A stretch of DNA of 64,000 nucleotides from Phytophthora colocasiae (taxonomy: Eukaryota > Oomycota > Peronosporomycetes > Peronosporales > Peronosporaceae), in contig JAGKQI010000101.1 in the NCBI GenBank assembly GCA_018806915.1, positions 372,001-436,000 of the forward strand, written 5' to 3'. Position 1 is the stretch's first letter. Each line of letters opens with the position of its first letter. The notes under the pieces are model-generated. The model saw only the letters and a program-made list of their open reading frames with translations. It searched no databases and was not told where the DNA came from. Below, piece after piece: positions 54,967 to 64,000 of the stretch. A program made the position numbers and the translations under genes.

Positions 54967-56757
54967 ATGGCGCCGCTCATGTGCGTCGAGTGCGAGGACA
55001 CGGCGGCTGCCGTGCGCTGTGAGGACTGTGAGGATGTCTACTGTCCGCTGTGCTTCGTGGCGCAGCACCATGCTGGATCTCGCTTGCGCCATACCAAAAC
55101 AGACCTGCCAGGAGCCAATGTTAGCGATGTATCATCCAGCCCCATTGCCACTCCTCCACCTCCGCAGGGGCCTGCGCCTCCTCTAGAGGAGGAAGAAATC
55201 CCTCCGCCTCCTTCAATGCCTCCTCCGTCACCTATGAAACCCTCATCAGCCAATGAGGCGCCAATTACAAGTGAATCAGAGGAAAATGACAGTCAGGAGG
55301 AAAGTGAAAGCTCAAGCGACGACGAGCTGATGAACGAGATTGAGAGTGCCCCATCGGCTCTCATGAAGGAGGCAGCATATATTCCTTTGAGACTGAACGA
55401 GGAGGAGCGTGCACTGTTCAATTTACTGGACGCAGCGCTCAATGTCAGCGAGTACACGGACAAAGTGGACGTTCTATCCTACCGTTCGCCTGTTAAACGT
55501 GTACTTCATGAACTGAACGAGTCCTTTGGCGTGCTCTCGGGCTTGATGATCGCCAACGACTTCCGTCAGGGAAGGAGGCTCGTGCAGGACAAGCAGTTCA
55601 AGGACAACGAGGATTTTTTTCGCCAGGTCTTTGAAATCGGCCGTCGCTATAAGATCATGAATCCGGAGCGAATGCGTAACAACTACGGCAAGATGATTTA
55701 CCTGCTTCAGGATGCCAACTTGAGAGAGATTAGAAACTATTTGGGTTTTTCCTGTGTGGCGCCAATCAAGACGGTGGCCTCACTGCTAAAGGAACGCCAT
55801 GCGCTAGATATGCTGCGTGATACCCGTTGCGAAGCAGCAACTGCTGTCGCTGCAGTTGAGCCGGATCTGCTCGCCGACCCAGAAGCTCTACAACGCTTCA
55901 GTCGTGACAAGCAACAGGCGATTGACGAGCTGATCCGTGACTATTCGTCGGCTTCGCTATCGGAGGAAGAAATTCGTTTGTGTCTGGCGTCCATTTCCGA
56001 CAGCCAAAGCTACTTGGCATCCAACCGGTCTCCAATCACGCGAATGATCGACTACTTGGAGAAATATTTCAAGCCAGAGAAGGCGGAACCAGGCCTCAGC
56101 CTCGAAATCCGGGCTGGCAAGAATGGTGCCCGTCTCAGTCACAGTCACGGCAGTCAGTATGAGTATGTGCTGCAGTCACTACTGCTGTGGAAGAACATGA
56201 CAACGTCAATGTTGCGTCTGTGGTGGGTCGTAGAAGAGGATCTGCTTGGTGGCAACGTGTACCGCCTCCGTGACACCGGCCAAGGTCTTAACCGCATGCA
56301 GCATGCTCCCGAGACGTCTCACCTGGTGCATTCGATCCTGCACAGCACACAGAAGCTGCGCGCGCGCTGGGTGGGTTCCTCTGTGGTTCATCTCGGTGAC
56401 CACAATGTGCCGAACGCACTCATGTTTATCGACAAGTACACGCAGATTTCGCGTATTCTGAGTCCGATTGCGAACACGGTGCACGACATCCCGGCGCTCG
56501 CAGTGCAGGCCAACACGCGCGCGTACATCGAAGAGAGTTTTGGCGGTGCCGAGGCGTTGCAGAAGCGGATTCTGTGTGACTTTTTCAAGCACGGCTTTGA
56601 CGGCAGCGGTGCGGACAATTTCTTCGACGCAGGTTCGTGTATCGACGGCCGTTTGACAAGTGCCTGGAACTGGTGCTCTCGGATAGAGAAGAAACCTTTC
56701 TTCCACGTGTTCCTTATGGCCGGTTTCGTCGGCTTTGACGGACACTTTGAGAAGTAG
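54967..56757 (+). CDS. B-box zinc finger protein with DUF2009 (UPF0652) domain
   Basis: 596 residues, no intron. Residues ~1-45 form a B-box finger (CVECEDTAAAVRCEDCEDVY, then C-P-L-C-F and HH-H spacing). A Pro-rich then acidic/Ser linker (~60-130) follows. From ~140 on it is the conserved DUF2009 region: LNEEERALFNLLDAALNVSE, NDFRQGRRLVQDKQF, NPERMRNNYGKMIYLLQD, RDTGQGLNRMQHAPETSHLV and a C-terminal GHFEK end. The function of DUF2009 is not established; in plants and animals the same domain occurs with or without a zinc finger. The B-box suggests protein-protein interaction. The start ATG at 54967 is at the finger. Divergent from the PP2A-A gene; the shared upstream region is about 345 bp. 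Confidence 0.9.
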   Translation: MAPLMCVECEDTAAAVRCEDCEDVYCPLCFVAQHHAGSRLRHTKTDLPGANVSDVSSSPIATPPPPQGPAPPLEEEEIPPPPSMPPPSPMKPSSANEAPITSESEENDSQEESESSSDDELMNEIESAPSALMKEAAYIPLRLNEEERALFNLLDAALNVSEYTDKVDVLSYRSPVKRVLHELNESFGVLSGLMIANDFRQGRRLVQDKQFKDNEDFFRQVFEIGRRYKIMNPERMRNNYGKMIYLLQDANLREIRNYLGFSCVAPIKTVASLLKERHALDMLRDTRCEAATAVAAVEPDLLADPEALQRFSRDKQQAIDELIRDYSSASLSEEEIRLCLASISDSQSYLASNRSPITRMIDYLEKYFKPEKAEPGLSLEIRAGKNGARLSHSHGSQYEYVLQSLLLWKNMTTSMLRLWWVVEEDLLGGNVYRLRDTGQGLNRMQHAPETSHLVHSILHSTQKLRARWVGSSVVHLGDHNVPNALMFIDKYTQISRILSPIANTVHDIPALAVQANTRAYIEESFGGAEALQKRILCDFFKHGFDGSGADNFFDAGSCIDGRLTSAWNWCSRIEKKPFFHVFLMAGFVGFDGHFEK

Positions 56758-58013
56758 ACCACGATCAGATGGAAATACAGATCCAACTTCGCCAACTGCT
56801 TTCACGCGTTCGTCGTGATCGACATGTGCCTGGTTTGTGCAAGCAATATGGGTTCACTTGTGACAGTATCTCTCCGTGAAAACTGCCTCGCCACCTCCGT
56901 ACGTCCGAGCGCCACAAACCGGTACTGGTACGTGTCGACTTGGGGAATTCACTCACTTGATTACTACAGTACTAACTATTAACTAATTCAGCTTCACTAC
57001 TTGCCGCATATTCACTGATTTCCATCTCGAGCACCTTATATTGTCAATTCCGGGCAAATTTGCCGAATTAGCTCGGTTAAACCGAGTCGTTTTGACAATA
57101 TCCAGGTCTAGATACCTGGGTGGAGACTTTCTCATCTCCACGATTCTATCTACCTACGTCCGCACGAAGGGCTCTATCCGTCCAGCAAACCTTCAGCACT
57201 TCGGCTCAGTTGCGGGGGAGCACCACTCCTTTGCATTTTCGTCGCTTGAGCAGCTTCATGTGTACGGCCTACCCGATGGGCGAAAGAGACTGGTGGTAAC
57301 TTCGAGCAGAGCTTGCTCGTCCTGGACTCCGTCCATGGAGACACACCTTTACGCGCTTGCGCAGCTCCTTCGAACCATTAACAGGGCTCGGCGCGTGGCC
57401 CTTGATGCGATCGAAGCTTGGGTCCTCTTCGGCGGACAGCAGGTAGAGGGTCTGGTCAGGCGGGCGGAACTCCGTGCTTGAATGGGCTGTTTCCATCGTG
57501 GCAGATTGCGGAGTGTAAGGACGGCATCAAGGCGCCAAGGCCTCTCAAGACTGTGCCTGCAGTGCTCGGAATCGAAGCCTTCGATATTACATCCAGCTGC
57601 GATCAGCGGCTGATTTAGCCAGCCAAGTTGGTACGTGCTGGTCTAGCGCCATCAAGAATGTACCCCAACCACTCTTCGCAAAATCACCTAGCGCATCGAC
57701 TACGAGTCGTACGACGGAGCAGACTTGCGTGTACAGTGGTTCTTCAGCAAAAGATCTCGCATGGTCGACGACACGGGCATGAAGCTAAGCTTCGCTCGCG
57801 TGTAGTTCGTCCTGACGTCGATCTCGATGAGAGGCGTGAACGAAGTCGGGTGAGGCCGCCTCACCCAAAAACACTGAGGAGCGAGCTGTGCCCAACCATC
57901 TATCAGCATAAATAATGCCAAAACAGAGTTTGCGCGATTGCTTGTCGCACGGAAATTTTGAGTAGAAAGTTAGCTAAGAGTGGGTATTATATTATTGAGT
58001 TAGGTTTGGCACC
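56758..58013. other. Intergenic, no confident gene
   Basis: 1.26 kb. A plus-strand frame at 57041-57481 is open but low in recognisable features, and the opposite strand also has short open frames, which suggests a decayed coding sequence rather than a gene. A short inverted repeat GTGGAGA/TCTCCAC lies at about 57120-57142. Confidence 0.45.
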
Positions 58014-58883
58014 TTATAAATGGTGGGGGTAGTTGTGGTGTTGGTGACCAGCCTGTGATGGAGAGTAATGCATTGCCATTGATGTAGCTGGTGCACTGTA
58101 CTGCTGCTGATGGCTATACGTGGGGTCTTGCTGGTGTTGATTCCACGAGAGCTCCATACTCTTGTGCTCTGAAGCCATGTCTGCGTGATGCGTGAAGTAC
58201 ACAGCCTGCTCGTTGCCATAGTCAGTCGTTGCCACCGGTCGTGTAGCTTCCTCGATGTTGTGGTCGTGTGAGCCGTTCGTGAAGTGTGCGACGTGTTCCA
58301 ACACTGGTTCAATGTCAGACAGCAAGTGCTCGAGATAGTGATCATCGTGAGTGTCGTGCACCTGTTCGTGTCCATCATATTGCTGCACCTCAGTCTTGAA
58401 TTCCGGTTTGATGTCCATTGGCTCGCAGTCGTCATCCTCCATACTTTTCTTCTCGTCCTCCTCTTCGATATGGTCCATGATACTCAACTTGGCAATCTCA
58501 CCGTATTCCGTCGGGGACGTTGGTGGTGACTGGGATCCGTTACTACCAGCATACGCTTCAACAGGAGTCGTCACAGTCGCCGATGCACTTGAATTGGAGC
58601 CAGTACTGCAAGCGGAACTAACCGAGTCACTGCGAACGCGGCGTTTCCAACGACTGAGCTTCTGACGCAGCTTCTGCGCGTGGGTCATAGCTTGACGCGT
58701 AGACTTGGAGCCCACGTAGGCAGCAATGGCCGTCCATGGACCTTGCGGGAAGCGCTGAATGGCTTCCCAGAAGCGACGCTGTTCAGCTGGTGACCACGCG
58801 TGTTCACCCGGTTTAGGCACGGTGAATTGTGTCGGGACGAGTTTGGCCTGGTGCAACTCGCTCATGACTTTGGGCGAGATCAT
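58014..58883 (-). CDS. Single-repeat MYB (SHAQKYF-like) transcription factor
   Basis: 289 residues. MYB/SANT domain at about 30-78: AWSPAEQRRFWEAIQRFPQG then PWTAIAAYVGSKSTRQAMTH, with the third helix TRQAMTHAQKLRQKL in place of plant SHAQKYF. Directly after is a basic SRWKRRVRSD stretch, a likely nuclear-localisation signal. The C-terminal part is acidic then His/Gln-rich (DMASEHKSMELSWNQHQQDP, ending HQHHNYPHHL), typical of an activation region. The start is the ATG at 58883, since an upstream codon in frame is TTG. Same helix-3 signature as the gene at 63177. DNA target unknown. Confidence 0.87.
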   Translation of the reverse strand: MISPKVMSELHQAKLVPTQFTVPKPGEHAWSPAEQRRFWEAIQRFPQGPWTAIAAYVGSKSTRQAMTHAQKLRQKLSRWKRRVRSDSVSSACSTGSNSSASATVTTPVEAYAGSNGSQSPPTSPTEYGEIAKLSIMDHIEEEDEKKSMEDDDCEPMDIKPEFKTEVQQYDGHEQVHDTHDDHYLEHLLSDIEPVLEHVAHFTNGSHDHNIEEATRPVATTDYGNEQAVYFTHHADMASEHKSMELSWNQHQQDPTYSHQQQYSAPATSMAMHYSPSQAGHQHHNYPHHL

Positions 58884-58889
58884 CCTCAA

Positions 58890-60810
58890 GTGTCCACTTC
58901 GTGATTGACAAGACTAGTGAAATAAATGCCTGTTGTGCTGGAGAGCTAATCGTGCAATGGAGTTGCTAAACGCTTTGGTTCCGACACACATGGCTTAACG
59001 CTGCACCTCGTCAGCGTACGTACAGTATCTATCTATGGGCCATCGACTGGAAGCCGCACAAGCAAGCATTGCCCCAAGAGACGGAGCGCTCATCTCGCTG
59101 GGGCTTTTGACAGGCATGCAAAGTTTCGCAAATTTCGCGCGAAAAAAGGCCCCTTACTGCGATCAAGAGCAACGGAAGGAAAAGAAAGCACCATTTGAAA
59201 TCCAAATTTTGGATTGCCGCGATACGACGATCTAGAAACCGGCAATATATTGTGGGAGAAAATCCAAAATCGATTAAAGCGAGCACAATCAAGACCGACA
59301 TTGGTCTGCCGAATGCAGCGCACTGGCACTGGCAACCAAATTTTGAAGATCACTCGGATCGTCCGGCTTTAGGGCATCCCCGCAACGTCGGACATACTTT
59401 CTCTATATATTTTAGACCCTACCAGCAATTTAGAGCAAGCGCAGCAGGCCACCACGCCACGATCGGCAGCGGTGAACTTGCATTGCTGCAATTGGAACTG
59501 CATCGCGAGTCGAAGCAAGCTGGATGTCTCCGGCCCGCTTGTCCCGGTCCTGTATATTCCCTAGTCGTATCGATCGGGCGAGAATGCTGGCCTGACCTCC
59601 TCGGCACGCCCCCACGCGGGCCAACGGTGTATCAAGTCGATACTATGTACTAGTACATGTATCAACGCCTCGCTGCGGCCGGGTCTCAACGAGAATTGCT
59701 GTAGGATCTGAACCGAGATTTGCCACGACGTACGTGGTGCGCCAAAGTCCTGATGTCTGTAAAAAAAATTGGGACTTTTTGCTGAATTGAGCGGTAGGAA
59801 TCTCGTCCAAACCGACTCGACACCTGACACTCTCGACGCCACTTCATTCAGGTGCATCGATACACGAGAAAGCCGGCTGTGCTTCGCGTCGGCGGTCCAA
59901 GGACAGCGGGCCACGTAGCGTTATCCGCACAACCAAACACGTCAGACCATCCACAGAGACAGACCTCCTGTGCTTCCAAACATCCCACACCATCAAATTA
60001 TGAACCAGCGAGCTTTGGCTGGCTGGGACGAGCCTGCAAAGCATGTACTAGTACGTTTACAGTAATCAGATCGGCCGCTCTCTCGCGGCGACTTGACACT
60101 CCACCACCAGCACGCACTCGCGACAAGTATTGAGAGATATACGGCCCAAACCGTCTTTTTGCTTGGCAGATCTCGCTTGCTGGTTTTTGGTTCGGGGCGT
60201 TATGCTTGTGCTCGAGTGTTTTCACGCAAGTTACAGCAGTAAATGCACTTTGGCGAAGGTATCTTCAATTTATTTGGAACAAAACGTTCATCGAAAGTAT
60301 CCACTGAAGTTTTGGCGGAATAAGCTGAGTCAGCACGAGTCGCGCTTGAAAAGTATCCATCTTCAGATGGGGCTGCCTCCGCGACATTGCATGGTACTGT
60401 AATACACTCGCGCGGATACTGTACATACACATGTACAGTATCCGCGCGAGTTGTTTACCTCTGCGGGTCCGATTGTGCTTTAAACCATGGGTCAATCGAG
60501 TGCAAGGGTCAACAAACTGAGCGCAACATATTTGCAGCACCACATCCCAACAGTGCGTGGGCGTCAACCCAAATCTGGAATCTTAATTCACAAAGCCGTC
60601 AGCGTTAAACGCAAAGCAAAGCAACGCAGTGCAGTGCTTGCACCTCGCTTCGTTCGGAACTACGTTGACAAACCAAGAACGGCAGACCGATTTTATTTTT
60701 GAGATCACAGTCTTTCTTTTAAAAAATCCATGACCAAATAATGCGTTTTGTGAGAAGCAACAAGCAAAGCTGCACACACCATTTCCCCCCACTTTCGCGC
60801 TGGTGTATGT
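58890..60810. other. Intergenic, no gene seen
   Basis: 1.9 kb with no frame of convincing composition. It contains a perfect hairpin (60406-60451) and several TACATGTACTAGTACATG-like short palindromes (59645, 60045). Confidence 0.5.
60406..60451. repeat. Perfect 21-bp inverted repeat with 4-bp loop
   Basis: Arms at 60406-60426 and 60431-60451 are exactly complementary (arm begins ACTCGCGCGGATACTGTACA) around loop ACAC. GC-rich at the base and AT-richer near the loop. About 360 bp upstream of the F-box/LamG gene. Could be a small RNA hairpin, a regulatory cruciform, or a collapsed transposon terminus. Confidence 0.85.
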
Positions 60811-61929
60811 ATGGCATTCATCGGCTTCTGCACCGTATCCTTGGCCAGTCCATTCTCAAGAACCAGCCGACGCTTCAGTACAAATTTGAGCAAATCCTCG
60901 GCGCTGACGGAGATGGCTGCATTGTTGTGGCGCGCGCTGCCGGACGAGGTGCTGGTCGCCATTGCTCGCTTGCTTCTCGGCTTCGAGGTGCTGCGACTTT
61001 CGCACGTCGAGCGCCACCTGTTCCGTGTTCTTTCACGCGCAGAGCTGTTCGCGTCTCGACTGTCACATGTTCGTTACCAACGGGGATCGATCGATGCACG
61101 CGACTCCGACTTGGAGTTGATACACTCAAGCACCGACAGCAAACGACAGTACGCACTCGAGAGTTCGCTCCGATTTCGTGGACAGCCTACTGATCTGTGG
61201 GCCAAGAGACTTCCGCAGAGTTATGCACCAGTGTTCTTGTCCACAGATATGCTCTTCGGTCTGTACGAACAGGAAGAGGCTGATTCTTCGCTGAGTTTCA
61301 CGATGGACGCGTGGTTCAGCTTGCTACCACATGAGCTAGGCGCTCGGCAAGGCGGTGTCTTGCTAGGGTTGCAGAATGAAAAGTGTAAGGGCGAAGGAAG
61401 TCAAGAACCAACTTTCCATTGCCAGATCCTGCATGTCGATGCCGAGAGGAACTTATACTGCACCGTAACGAGGGAGAAACCTCGTGTTGCAGTAGAACTA
61501 GAGTCCAAGCGCTGGTATCACGTGGCGCTTGTATTTGAGCAACGATCTCAGAAGGTTTATCTCGACGGCGAATTGGTGGATTCGCAGTACGATCAGGAGC
61601 AGCAACTCAAGAGTTTTCCGTACTACTACGCACAGATCGGGACAGGATTCGTCAATGATGACTTCTACAGTGGTTGGAACACTTTTCACGGAGTCGTAGA
61701 TGATCTACGCATTTGGCACGAGGCGATGTCTCCAGATCAAGTTGCTGAGCTCAGTCGTGGTGGTGCCGCGGTACTGCGGCGGCCCATATTCTCGCTGAAA
61801 CGCGACGTGCCGGCCTGGCTGGCGCATGGAGTGGAGAAGGTGCGTTGCTCTCGGCCTCTCGAGCGCTGGTGTCAGATCGTTTCTACATGTAAACGCACCG
61901 AAGACATCGATCTCGAGGCATGGGTGTGA
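60811..61929 (+). CDS. F-box-like protein with LamG/concanavalin-type domain
   Basis: 372 residues from the ATG at 60811; a second ATG at 60913 (MAALLWRALPDEVLVAIARL) sits right at the F-box-like helix and may be the true start, the extra 34 residues being Ser/Arg-rich. The F-box-like region (~36-80) has LPDEVLVAIARLL and VLRLSHVERHLFRVLS. From ~150 to 330 is a LamG-like beta-sandwich: FTMDAWFSLLP, WYHVALVFEQRSQKVYLDGE, YYYAQIGTGFVNDDFYSGWN and FHGVVDDLRIWHEAMSPDQV. Such F-box/LamG combinations suggest a substrate adaptor for ubiquitination that recognises ligands through the sandwich, but this is inference. Confidence 0.83.
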   Translation: MAFIGFCTVSLASPFSRTSRRFSTNLSKSSALTEMAALLWRALPDEVLVAIARLLLGFEVLRLSHVERHLFRVLSRAELFASRLSHVRYQRGSIDARDSDLELIHSSTDSKRQYALESSLRFRGQPTDLWAKRLPQSYAPVFLSTDMLFGLYEQEEADSSLSFTMDAWFSLLPHELGARQGGVLLGLQNEKCKGEGSQEPTFHCQILHVDAERNLYCTVTREKPRVAVELESKRWYHVALVFEQRSQKVYLDGELVDSQYDQEQQLKSFPYYYAQIGTGFVNDDFYSGWNTFHGVVDDLRIWHEAMSPDQVAELSRGGAAVLRRPIFSLKRDVPAWLAHGVEKVRCSRPLERWCQIVSTCKRTEDIDLEAWV

Positions 61930-63176
61930 TAAAGTGAAGTGGCTTCGTCGTCGACACGGCATCGCGGTAATCCGTTATCAACCGTGATCCGTGGCGCACA
62001 AAGGCGATGGGCACCCAGGTCTGCTTTGTGCACATCGGAGTTCAACGACACAGCATCGTGAAACCACGCAGAAATCAATCAAAGTGAGGCAGGAGCCACA
62101 TGAGAACGCAAAACTTACAAAGTTGACCAGCGCAGATCGCACGGAAGAACGAACAAAACGCGATCCGTATTTTGCTTGGTAGACGTTCATGCAGAAACTC
62201 TAGAAGTACGAACGCGCGAGGCCAGTAATGCTTCGGCTACAGCCATTTTGCTTAGCACTGTCGCTCTCGGCTCCTACCCTTTTCTCCTGCATTGGCAAAC
62301 CGTCACGATAGACAGCAAGTTGTATTTGCTTACGCAATGAAAACAACTTGGACGGCGTTGTCGTTGAACTTGGAATGGACTTAAAAGATGCCCGAATGTA
62401 CGAACGTTGATATTTTCTCGCGGTAGCTGGACTGCTACTCCTAACATAAGCCTGGCAGTCCTAATATGTGCCTTTCTACAGTGGATGCCATTTTTTCCAG
62501 TAATGCATTCGTATTCTCACTGAGGATTCCCCAGTAATGCTAACGGCTTGCACCAACCGCCTATGGGTCGGATTGTGCAGACACAACCATCCCAATTACT
62601 TTGAAGTCGTTTCCCTTTAAATTGCCGTTGATGCTGCCGCATTGAATGCGTCGTCGTGCTGGTTTTACGAGAACATCAGCAAGATAGGTTACCACAACGT
62701 AAATTTATTTACTCTCGACTGCAAACTCTCGGTGTAAATGCTAGGCATCGACGTGGAAGTATATATGCTCTTCCTGGAACTATCCCAGTCAATTGAGACT
62801 GCAGCCACATACCCAAGCGTATTGCCCTTCAAAGAACACCAAGCACGGGGTGTGAAGTCTTCAATCAAATGCCAGAATGAGATTCTCACCTCTCCCATTC
62901 AACAGCAGCCCATCTGTCTGCGTCTAAACATTGTTCCGGCGTCATCATGACTACGTGACGCACACGTACGTGGCCGTCCAACTTGAAGTGGTCTCACTTC
63001 TCTTCTCGTTCGCGGAGGCGAACGAACATGCATTTTTGTTGGGGTTTATCGCTTTTTCGATACGAGTCTGTGTGTACGAGCTCAACTACTAACTTCGTGG
63101 CAATAGTAATATACATGTAGGATACTCACTACGAGTACATGTACGCCGTCGAGGGTGAAATCCCCGGCGCAAGACG
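61930..63176. other. Intergenic, no gene seen
   Basis: 1.25 kb. No supported coding frame. CCAGTAATGC occurs three times (about 62222, 62501 and 62531), otherwise unremarkable. Confidence 0.5.
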
Positions 63177-64000
63177 TTACCGCAGCTCGAAGCCATCGAA
63201 CTGGAAGCTTTCTAGGCCCTCAAAGGCTGAATCCGCCTCAAGCAATGGCTCAAGGCTCATTTGTTCATGAACATATTCGTCCAGAATCTGCTCGGGTAGT
63301 GGCAGTGGCCTTGCAAACGCATACGCCTCAGCTTCAGCGTAGCTAGCGTTAAAAGCCTCAGCCAATGCAGTGCCGAACTCCTCAGAGGACGCATCTGCAC
63401 GGTTCATGATGACCCAGTGATGTACGTCCTGCTGCGTTGTTGTCGTTGGGAGTCCGGAGTCGCTGGTTACGGATGCCGGTGGCGCTGGGACGCCCACTTC
63501 GTGGTCACCGAGAGAAAAGCTGGCCATATCTGGGTTCATCGCTGCCGTGGCATTGGGCACTACCAGTGGTGAGTCACTCAATGGCGCTGCATGAACAGCA
63601 TCAAGCTGGAGCTCTTCGGCGAGGTCCAGACTCGAGACAAACGCTGCAAAGTCCTGATCGGACAGTACCGTTACACTCGAGGTAACAGCCTCCTCTTGCA
63701 GTTCGTCGTGGTTGTCATTCACGTCCACGGCTGCGAACTGCAGATCCCTCACAATCTTTTTGAGTCCGCGACGGCGGCGTGCGATCTTCTGTCGGTACTT
63801 CTGGCCGTGGGTCATGGCTTGACGCGCCGTCTTGTTGCCCACGTATTTGGCGATGCATTTCCATGGACCGGACGGGAACTTGTCCAGCGCTTCGAGGAAG
63901 CGCAGATGTTCTTCAGGCGTCCAGAGACCACGACCCGACCCGGGCGAGCGAGGCACCAGACCGCCGCGAGTGGCGCCACCGCGGGTTGTCGGGATGCGGA
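63177..64000 (-). CDS. Single-repeat MYB protein, 5' end beyond window
   Basis: At least 273 codons; the frame is open to the window edge and has no ATG before it, so the start is outside. The MYB domain near the visible N-terminus reads GLWTPEEHLRFLEALDKFPS then GPWKCIAKYVGNKTARQAMT, with third helix ARQAMTHGQKYRQKI, followed by a basic RRRRGLKK patch. The remainder is acidic with hydrophobic clusters (FAAFVSSLDLAEELQLDAV; FEGLESFQFDGFELR), a likely activation region. It belongs to the same SHAQKYF-like group as 58014-58883 but differs in the C-terminus. Confidence 0.87.
   Translation of the reverse strand, partial: RIPTTRGGATRGGLVPRSPGSGRGLWTPEEHLRFLEALDKFPSGPWKCIAKYVGNKTARQAMTHGQKYRQKIARRRRGLKKIVRDLQFAAVDVNDNHDELQEEAVTSSVTVLSDQDFAAFVSSLDLAEELQLDAVHAAPLSDSPLVVPNATAAMNPDMASFSLGDHEVGVPAPPASVTSDSGLPTTTTQQDVHHWVIMNRADASSEEFGTALAEAFNASYAEAEAYAFARPLPLPEQILDEYVHEQMSLEPLLEADSAFEGLESFQFDGFELR

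Noticed and set aside
57041..57481. 146-codon gene on plus
   Set aside because: No recognisable motif, competing open frames on the other strand, and no initiator element; more likely decayed sequence.
1..64000. CRISPR arrays or bacterial operons
   Set aside because: No spaced direct-repeat arrays; spliced genes and eukaryotic families show this is nuclear eukaryote DNA.

Overview
This window looks like nuclear DNA of an oomycete, most probably a Phytophthora-like plant pathogen. The evidence is: compact genes with few and very short introns (about 55-75 bp, GTACGT or GTAAGT donors, one longer 131 bp intron); oomycete initiator-type core promoters (TCATTY followed by CAWTT) close to start codons; secreted GH3 and glycine-rich proteins; single-repeat MYB proteins with the TRQAMTHxQK signature; and nests of LTR retrotransposons, MULEs and hAT elements. 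No bacterial-style operons are present.

Layout. 21-1580 is an ammonium transporter. 2173-2834 is a deleted hAT element with an 8-bp target duplication. 3259-5652 is a GH3 beta-glucosidase carrying a frameshift. 6342-28733 is the most striking region: a secreted glycine-rich protein gene lies on the minus strand at 6451-7254 and again on the plus strand at 27717-28628, head to head, within the arms of one large inverted duplication. Each arm has been broken by different transposons (MULE 7621-10358; hAT with a captured HSP70/BiP fragment 10703-14558; chromodomain Gypsy 15039-20498; MULE 20790-21935; Copia 21967-27510). Four of the five have recognisable target-site duplications, so the original palindrome can be read back almost to the base: two arms of about 1.5 kb around a spacer of roughly 130 bp.

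28837-35548 holds three housekeeping genes: a FIRRM/C1orf112-like protein, the flagellar protofilament-ribbon protein RIB43A and mitochondrial ClpX. 37510-41607 is a young non-autonomous LTR element (identical 223-bp LTRs, CCAAC duplication) that has only a gag region, no pol, and an antisense ORF with a chromodomain-like end. It lies about 225 bp upstream of a large PDZ-domain gene (41832-45314).

45889-56757 is gene-dense: two tandem acidic paralogues, an HGSNAT-like membrane acetyltransferase (5 exons), a WD40 protein (5 exons) divergent from the PdxT glutaminase of vitamin B6 synthesis, the PP2A scaffold subunit A (7 exons), and a B-box/DUF2009 protein. 56758-64000 is sparser: two MYB genes (the second truncated by the window edge), an F-box-like/LamG protein, and a perfect 21-bp hairpin. 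The cellular genes do not form one pathway. The coherent story in this window is the history of the transposon-expanded palindrome.
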